Source: Gammaproteobacteria bacterium (GTDB taxonomy: Bacteria; Pseudomonadota; Gammaproteobacteria; Enterobacterales; Alteromonadaceae). Taken from it: a DNA stretch of 10,595 nucleotides. A model generated the notes under the pieces. It searched no databases. It saw nothing but the letters and a program-made list of their open reading frames with translations, and had not been told where the DNA came from. This document shows positions 6,930 through 10,595 of the stretch, in pieces. Positions within the stretch are counted from its first letter, which is position 1, and every line of letters starts with the position of its first letter. The DNA lies in assembly GCA_027484495.1 (NCBI GenBank), contig JAIXSW010000312.1, positions 1-10,595 on the forward strand, given 5' to 3'. Both the position numbers and the translations under genes were made by a program.

Positions 6930-6958
6930 ATCAGATGGTTAATCAGATGGTCAAACTA
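6923..6958 (+). repeat. Tandem 12-bp repeat giving three in-frame BatD start codons
   Basis: ATGGTAAATCAG (6923-6934) is followed by ATGGTTAATCAG (6935-6946, one mismatch) and a diverged third unit, ATGGTCAAACTA (6947-6958). The result is the repetitive N-terminus MVNQMVNQMVK. The first ATG overlaps the upstream TAA stop (ATGGTAA). No start has a good Shine-Dalgarno sequence, so initiation probably depends on coupling to the upstream gene. Confidence 0.85.
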
Positions 6959-8614
6959 GCCAGCCGCCTGCTGTTGTTAACGCTTTGCCTGAGCAGTCAG
7001 GTTCAGGCGGCGACCCAGCTAAAGGCCAGTGTCGATAAAAACCCCGCGATGTACGGCGAAGCCATCATGCTGCAATTACAGCTGGATGAAAAAGTCGATG
7101 CCGGTGCCATCGATTTTGCCAGACTCGAAGCCGATTTTCGGGTAACCGGCCCTTCCGTCAGCCAAAGCATGCAAATTGTTAACGGTCAGTCGAGCCAAAG
7201 CACCAGTTGGCAGCTGAGTCTATACCCACGCCGTACCGGTATGCTGACCATTCCGGCCTTTCAGATAGGCGCGCTCAGCAGCGAGCCGATCAGCGTCGAA
7301 GTGCAACCGGCCAGCCAGACGTCCGGTAAAGGTGCCGAGTTGTTTTTACAAAATACATTTAGCAGCGAGAGCGTGCACGTCCAGCAAATGCTGTATTACG
7401 AAATCAAAATTTATTTTAAAGGGGAACTGCAACGCGGCAATCTGAGTCAGCCGGAACTGGCTGGAGCGGACGTCGAACAAGTTGGCAAAGACATCGAAAA
7501 CAGCGAAATTGTCAACGGCGAACGCTATCAAACCATCACACGCCGCTATAGCGTGATCCCACAAAAAAGTGGCTCTTTGACGCTCAACCCGCCGTTTTTC
7601 AATGGTGAAATGATTGACCGTGACAACTCACGGTACGACTATTTTGCCCGGACTAAAGCCGTATCCGCAGAAGGCCAACCTTTGACTCTGCAGGTGAAGC
7701 CGATCCCGGACGGCCAGCAACAAAACTGGCTGGCATCCGAGCTGGTCGCACTGAGTGAAGAATGGACGCCGGCCGGAGATCAGCTGGTACAAGGCGAACC
7801 GGTTACCCGGACTATTACGCTGACGGCGCTGGATTTAGCCGACAATCAGCTGCCAGATTTACAGCTTGGCAGCGTTGCCGGCGCCAAAATTTATCCGGAG
7901 CAACCACAAAGCCGCAAGGCTGAACGCAAAGGTCGGATCGTTGCGCAAAAAGTGTTCAGCTACGCCATTATCGCCGACAAAGCCGGCAGCCTGACGCTGC
8001 CGGAAGTTCGCGTACGCTGGTGGAATACCAAGACTAATCAACCAGATGAAGCGGTACTGAGTGCAGTTACACTGCAGGTCGCAGCGAATCCGCAGCAGGT
8101 ACAACAGGCCGAGCCGGCAGCGCTCACCACTACGACCGCTGACCGTATCCAGCCGGAGCCAGTTTCCAACTGGCACTTCAGCTATAGCAGCTGGTTATTG
8201 CTGGGTTTATGGCTGTTGACACTGGCCGGCTGGGGATTGTGGGCCGTTGCGGCGCCGCGAACAGCTTCGATTGACAACACCAGCCTGCCCCGTACGACCG
8301 GCGGCAGCGAACTGCGGTTTAATTCGCGCAAGCTGAAACAGGCTTGCCAGCAAAATGATGCCGCGTTGGCCCGGCAGCAATTATTACGCTGGGCGCAGCA
8401 ACTGATTGATGCAAACATTGAATCACTGGCCGACCTGGTGCAACAGCTGCCGGATGGCGCTTTAAAAACGCAAATTCAGCAGCTCAGTTATCAGGGCTAT
8501 CAACCCGCCGGCGTGCAATGGCAAGGCCATGCCTTGCTGGAAGCTTGGGCGCATTTCCATCACCAGCCGGCAGCAAATGCTGAAGCCCTTACACCTCTCT
8601 ACCCACGCGGCTGA
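6923..8614 (+). CDS. BatD-like membrane-anchored protein
   Basis: A 563-residue protein with the BatD plan. It has a Sec signal peptide (hydrophobic core LLLLTLCLSS, likely cleaved after VQA at residue 29) and a large exported beta-rich region of about 380 residues. One transmembrane helix at about 421-444 (SSWLLLGLWLLTLAGWGLWA) precedes a cytoplasmic helical tail of about 115 residues. BatD proteins are the exported partners of the VWA proteins; no enzymatic motif is visible and no catalytic function is known. Three in-frame ATGs (6923, 6935, 6947) are possible starts. The last gives the most typical signal peptide, while the first overlaps the upstream stop by 7 nt and suits translational coupling; I list the longest form. 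This is the last gene of the operon before an 89-nt gap. Confidence 0.87.
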   Translation: MVNQMVNQMVKLASRLLLLTLCLSSQVQAATQLKASVDKNPAMYGEAIMLQLQLDEKVDAGAIDFARLEADFRVTGPSVSQSMQIVNGQSSQSTSWQLSLYPRRTGMLTIPAFQIGALSSEPISVEVQPASQTSGKGAELFLQNTFSSESVHVQQMLYYEIKIYFKGELQRGNLSQPELAGADVEQVGKDIENSEIVNGERYQTITRRYSVIPQKSGSLTLNPPFFNGEMIDRDNSRYDYFARTKAVSAEGQPLTLQVKPIPDGQQQNWLASELVALSEEWTPAGDQLVQGEPVTRTITLTALDLADNQLPDLQLGSVAGAKIYPEQPQSRKAERKGRIVAQKVFSYAIIADKAGSLTLPEVRVRWWNTKTNQPDEAVLSAVTLQVAANPQQVQQAEPAALTTTTADRIQPEPVSNWHFSYSSWLLLGLWLLTLAGWGLWAVAAPRTASIDNTSLPRTTGGSELRFNSRKLKQACQQNDAALARQQLLRWAQQLIDANIESLADLVQQLPDGALKTQIQQLSYQGYQPAGVQWQGHALLEAWAHFHHQPAANAEALTPLYPRG

Positions 8615-8627
8615 TTTTTTTCGCTTC

Positions 8628-8648
8628 GCCTGCACATAAAGTGCAGGC
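8628..8648. other. Intergenic hairpin between batD and the sigma factor gene
   Basis: GCCTGCAC (8628-8635), loop ATAAA, GTGCAGGC (8641-8648): a perfect 8-bp stem with a 5-nt loop, 13 nt after the batD stop. A run of seven T (8615-8621) precedes it and none follows, so it does not look like an intrinsic terminator on either strand. It may protect the 3' end of the bat mRNA or be a protein-binding site. Downstream, before the sigma gene, a weak TTGCCG (8649-8654), 17-bp spacer, GACTAT (8672-8677) could be a sigma70 promoter, but I give that little weight. Confidence 0.45.
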
Positions 8649-8703
8649 TTGCCGGTCTGTGCAGTTATGTCGACTATTTACAGACAAGGATGGCGGAGTT
8701 CAG

Positions 8704-9219
8704 ATGAACAGCGCACAACAACGATATGAGGCATTGGTCCGTGCATACACACCAGACCTCTACCGCTACGCCTATTGGCTGTGCCGGTCAAAAAGTATTG
8801 CCGAAGACTTAGTGCAGGACACCTTGCTGCGCGCCTGGAAAAACCTGTCACAGCTGCAGGAAGCCAACGCTGCCAAAGCCTGGTTGCTGACGATCCTACG
8901 TCATGAAAATGCGCGGCGTTTTGAACGCAAGCAGTTGGATTACAGTGAAGTGGAACAAGACAGTCTTGAAGATACTGCGCATGCCTCACCGGAACACTGG
9001 GTCGCCACAGACCGGTTACACCGGTTGATGCTGGAATTGCCGCAGGAATACCGCGAGCCTTTGGTGATGCAGCTGTTACTCGGCATGACCGGCGATGAAA
9101 TTGCCACAGTGCTGCAATTGAATCTAAACACTGTGAATACCCGCTTATTTCGCGGCCGGGCACAATTACGTGCACGGCTACAGCCTGACCACTCAGATGG
9201 AGTCTCCCAGCATGGATAA
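8704..9219 (+). CDS. ECF-type RNA polymerase sigma factor (sigma-70 family)
   Basis: A 171-residue sigma factor with only the two core domains. The sigma2 region at about 5-75 includes IAEDLVQDTLLRAWKN (32-47) and the AWLLTILRHENARRF segment (59-73). The sigma4 region at about 103-160 has the helix-turn-helix MTGDEIATVLQLNLNTVNTR (128-147). It would direct RNA polymerase to a small regulon, probably in response to an envelope or stress cue. The frame is open back to a GTG at 8641, but the ATG at 8704 has GGAG 5 nt upstream and gives a family-like N-terminus, so I chose it. It overlaps the following DUF3379 gene by 8 nt, the usual arrangement for a sigma/anti-sigma pair. I see no ECF-type -35 motif upstream, so autoregulation is not supported from sequence. 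Confidence 0.9.
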   Translation: MNSAQQRYEALVRAYTPDLYRYAYWLCRSKSIAEDLVQDTLLRAWKNLSQLQEANAAKAWLLTILRHENARRFERKQLDYSEVEQDSLEDTAHASPEHWVATDRLHRLMLELPQEYREPLVMQLLLGMTGDEIATVLQLNLNTVNTRLFRGRAQLRARLQPDHSDGVSQHG

Positions 9220-9907
9220 TCTTTCATTACGCCGGGCACTGTATGAGGATCCGGCCAGCATTTCACCGCAGCAGCTCGAAGATGATGCGCAGTTAATGCA
9301 ACTGCAGCAAGAGTTGTTGCAATTGGATCATCAATTGAAACAACAGCTTGAAATTGATGTGCCTCCTCAACTGGCCGAACAGATTTTGTTGCGTCAGCAA
9401 ATGTTGCCGGTTACGCGTCACTGGTGGCAGCGGCCACTGCCCTATGCGACTGCCGCCGCGCTGCTGTTGTCGGTTTGGTTTTATCAGGACTCGGCACCGC
9501 AAGTCCACGCTGACTTGGGTCAACATGCGTTGAGTCATGTCTATCATGAACTGGCAGCATTAGGCGCGATCAGTACGCTAGACCAACCAAGCCTGCAACC
9601 GCTGTTTGCTGAACTGGGCCTCAGCGCCGAGCTGCCCGTGCCGGTCCGTTATGCCCGCTTCTGTGACTTTGAAGGTGTGCGTTCGTTGCATCTGGTACTC
9701 GAAGTCGATGGCCAACCGCTGACGGTTTTTGTGGTGCCGGATCAGCACGATTTTCCGCAGGCGAAAACAAACCAGTTTGCCGATGCACGATTTTTTGGTC
9801 AGAGTCTGAAAACTGCCAGGCATTTGCTGGTACTAGTGGCGCAACAGCCGCAACTGCTCACAAAGGCCGGACCACTGCTGGCAAAGTCACTTAATTTTAA
9901 CATTTAA
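9212..9907 (+). CDS. DUF3379-like single-pass membrane protein, putative anti-sigma factor
   Basis: A 231-residue protein with a cytoplasmic N-terminal helical part (about 1-72, Gln/Leu-rich, with a region resembling short anti-sigma domains), one transmembrane helix at about 76-92 (LPYATAAALLLSVWFY) and a C-terminal domain of about 140 residues on the periplasmic side. Size and order fit DUF3379 proteins, which are encoded directly after ECF sigma genes in Alteromonadales-like bacteria. The 8-nt overlap with the sigma gene and the N-in topology suggest that it holds the sigma factor at the membrane; this is inference. It lacks the zinc anti-sigma HxxxCxxC motif. Its only cysteine, C151 in ARFCDFEG, is periplasmic. 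The ATG at 9212 has GGAG 9 nt upstream; the open frame back to 9170 is within the sigma gene and is not used. Confidence 0.78.
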   Translation: MDNLSLRRALYEDPASISPQQLEDDAQLMQLQQELLQLDHQLKQQLEIDVPPQLAEQILLRQQMLPVTRHWWQRPLPYATAAALLLSVWFYQDSAPQVHADLGQHALSHVYHELAALGAISTLDQPSLQPLFAELGLSAELPVPVRYARFCDFEGVRSLHLVLEVDGQPLTVFVVPDQHDFPQAKTNQFADARFFGQSLKTARHLLVLVAQQPQLLTKAGPLLAKSLNFNI

Positions 9908-10053
9908 CTGCGACTGGTAGCAGCCTGACCGCAGTTCGTGGAAAACTGCTGGTCCTTGCCAGTGACTATTGTTAGCATTGCCCCGTCATAGTGGCTGGTC
10001 TTCCCGGACCAGCCCCGGCAACATAACTATAACCAACAGGTCGAGGGATCCCA
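9908..10053. other. Intergenic region before putP with inverted repeats
   Basis: There is no gene in these 146 nt. A perfect hairpin, GGCTGGTC (9993-10000), loop TTCCCG, GACCAGCC (10007-10014), lies 39 nt before putP and has no T-run, so it is not an intrinsic terminator. Just after the DUF3379 gene, AACTGCG (9906-9912) can pair with CGCAGTT (9930-9936), and GCAGTT (9931-9936) can pair instead with AACTGC (9944-9949), giving two mutually exclusive weak stems. I find no convincing -10/-35 pair for putP. GAGGGA (10043-10048) is its ribosome binding site. Confidence 0.5.
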
Positions 10054-10595
10054 GTGGAAACAGGCACTATTCTGGCGCTTGCGATTTATTTCATCGCAAT
10101 GCTGGCCATCGGACTTTACGCATACCGACAGTCCAGCAGTAACTTATCTGAATATATGTTAGGCGGGCGCAAACTTGGCCCTGGTATTACCGCTCTGTCG
10201 GCCGGCGCGTCAGACATGAGCGGCTGGCTGCTGATGGGCCTGCCGGGTGCATTGTATACCGCTGGCATTTCGCAAATTTGGCTTGCCGTCGGTTTAATCC
10301 TCGGCGCATGGGCCAATTATTTATTTTTAGCCCCCCGCTTTCGCATCTACACCGAAATCGCCAACGATTCGATCACGCTGCCCGACTATTTTGAACATCG
10401 TTTCGCCGATCGTACCCGTTTGCTGCGCCTGATTTCAGCTGTGGTAATAGTAGTGTTTTTCACTCTATATACGGCTTCCGGTGTTGTTGCCGGCGGTAAA
10501 TTATTTGAAAGCGTATTCCAGCTCGATTATTTCTACGGTTTGGCTCTGACGGTATCTGTGGTCATCGCTTACACCTTATTAGGCGGCTTTCTGGC
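10054..10595 (+). CDS. putP: PutP, sodium/proline symporter (N-terminal fragment)
   Basis: The first 180 codons of a sodium:solute symporter family protein, cut by the right edge. The frame gives VETGTILALAIYFIAMLAIG, then EYMLGGRKLGP, and the nearly invariant segment LSAGASDMSGWLLMGLPGA (49-67). This contains D54 and S56, equivalent to E. coli PutP D55 and S57 involved in Na+ and proline binding. Later stretches TLPDYFEHRF, LRLISAVVIVVFFTLYTASG and TLLGGFLA also match PutP closely. It imports proline with Na+ across the inner membrane, for use as nutrient or osmolyte. The start is GTG-10054, 5 nt after GAGGGA; an in-frame stop at 10030 leaves no better upstream start. No putA is visible in the window. 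Confidence 0.94.
   Translation, partial: METGTILALAIYFIAMLAIGLYAYRQSSSNLSEYMLGGRKLGPGITALSAGASDMSGWLLMGLPGALYTAGISQIWLAVGLILGAWANYLFLAPRFRIYTEIANDSITLPDYFEHRFADRTRLLRLISAVVIVVFFTLYTASGVVAGGKLFESVFQLDYFYGLALTVSVVIAYTLLGGFL

Noticed and set aside
1699..8614. MoxR plus VWA genes as a new conflict or defence system
   Set aside because: MoxR-VWA pairs occur in some conflict systems. Here the full DUF58/DUF4381/BatA/B/C/D set lies between core metabolic genes with no mobile-element signs or effector gene, so a housekeeping Bat operon is the better reading.
8641..8703. GTG-8641 as the start of the sigma factor
   Set aside because: It lies inside the right arm of an intergenic hairpin and adds residues not seen in ECF sigma factors. 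ATG-8704 has a GGAG at proper spacing.
8678..9175. A 165-codon open frame on the minus strand
   Set aside because: It is fully antisense to the sigma factor gene, which has clear family motifs. The antisense product shows no recognisable domain.
9993..10014. CTGGTC...GACCAG hairpin before putP as a FadR site or terminator
   Set aside because: FadR sites have a 1-bp centre between GGTC and GACC, whereas here the gap is 6 nt. No T-run follows, so an intrinsic terminator is also unsupported.

Overview
The window looks like a chromosomal segment of a gammaproteobacterium of the Alteromonadales/Chromatiales type (Rheinheimera, Alishewanella or Shewanella-like). The basis is the close FadI/FadJ and PutP sequences, moderate GC, and the ECF sigma factor plus DUF3379 pair. 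The genus is inferred from protein character only. I see no insertion sequence, tRNA, rRNA, CRISPR array or phage gene.

Layout. On the minus strand, positions 1-1483 hold the fatty-acid beta-oxidation operon fadI-fadJ; fadJ runs off the left edge. A 215-bp divergent regulatory region (1484-1698) follows. It contains a sigma70-like fadI promoter and three perfect inverted repeats: one FadR-like, one PsrA-like, and one just upstream of moxR. On the plus strand, positions 1699-8614 hold a six-gene Bat-type cluster: MoxR AAA+ ATPase, DUF58 protein, DUF4381 membrane protein, BatA-like VWA protein, a fused BatB/BatC-like VWA-TPR protein with a very glutamine-rich segment, and BatD-like protein. Every junction overlaps by 1-11 nt, so the cluster is almost certainly one translationally coupled operon. 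After an 89-nt gap comes an ECF sigma factor gene (8704-9219), overlapped by a DUF3379 membrane protein gene that is a plausible anti-sigma factor (9212-9907). A 146-nt gap with inverted repeats leads to the start of putP, the Na+/proline symporter, cut by the right edge.

How the parts may work together. FadI and FadJ form the second beta-oxidation complex. The MoxR/Bat proteins would form a membrane-associated machine: a cytoplasmic AAA+ chaperone, a soluble DUF58 adaptor, two membrane-anchored metal-binding VWA proteins, a TPR scaffold and a secreted or anchored BatD. Families of this kind are linked to envelope stress and protein maturation, but the substrate is unknown. The sigma/DUF3379 pair next door may report on or control an envelope state.

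This is mostly a conserved core-genome neighbourhood, not an accessory island. The items most worth a second look are the dual operators between fadI and moxR, the moxR-proximal palindrome, the fused Q-rich BatB/C protein, the triplicated BatD start, and the sigma/DUF3379 pair.
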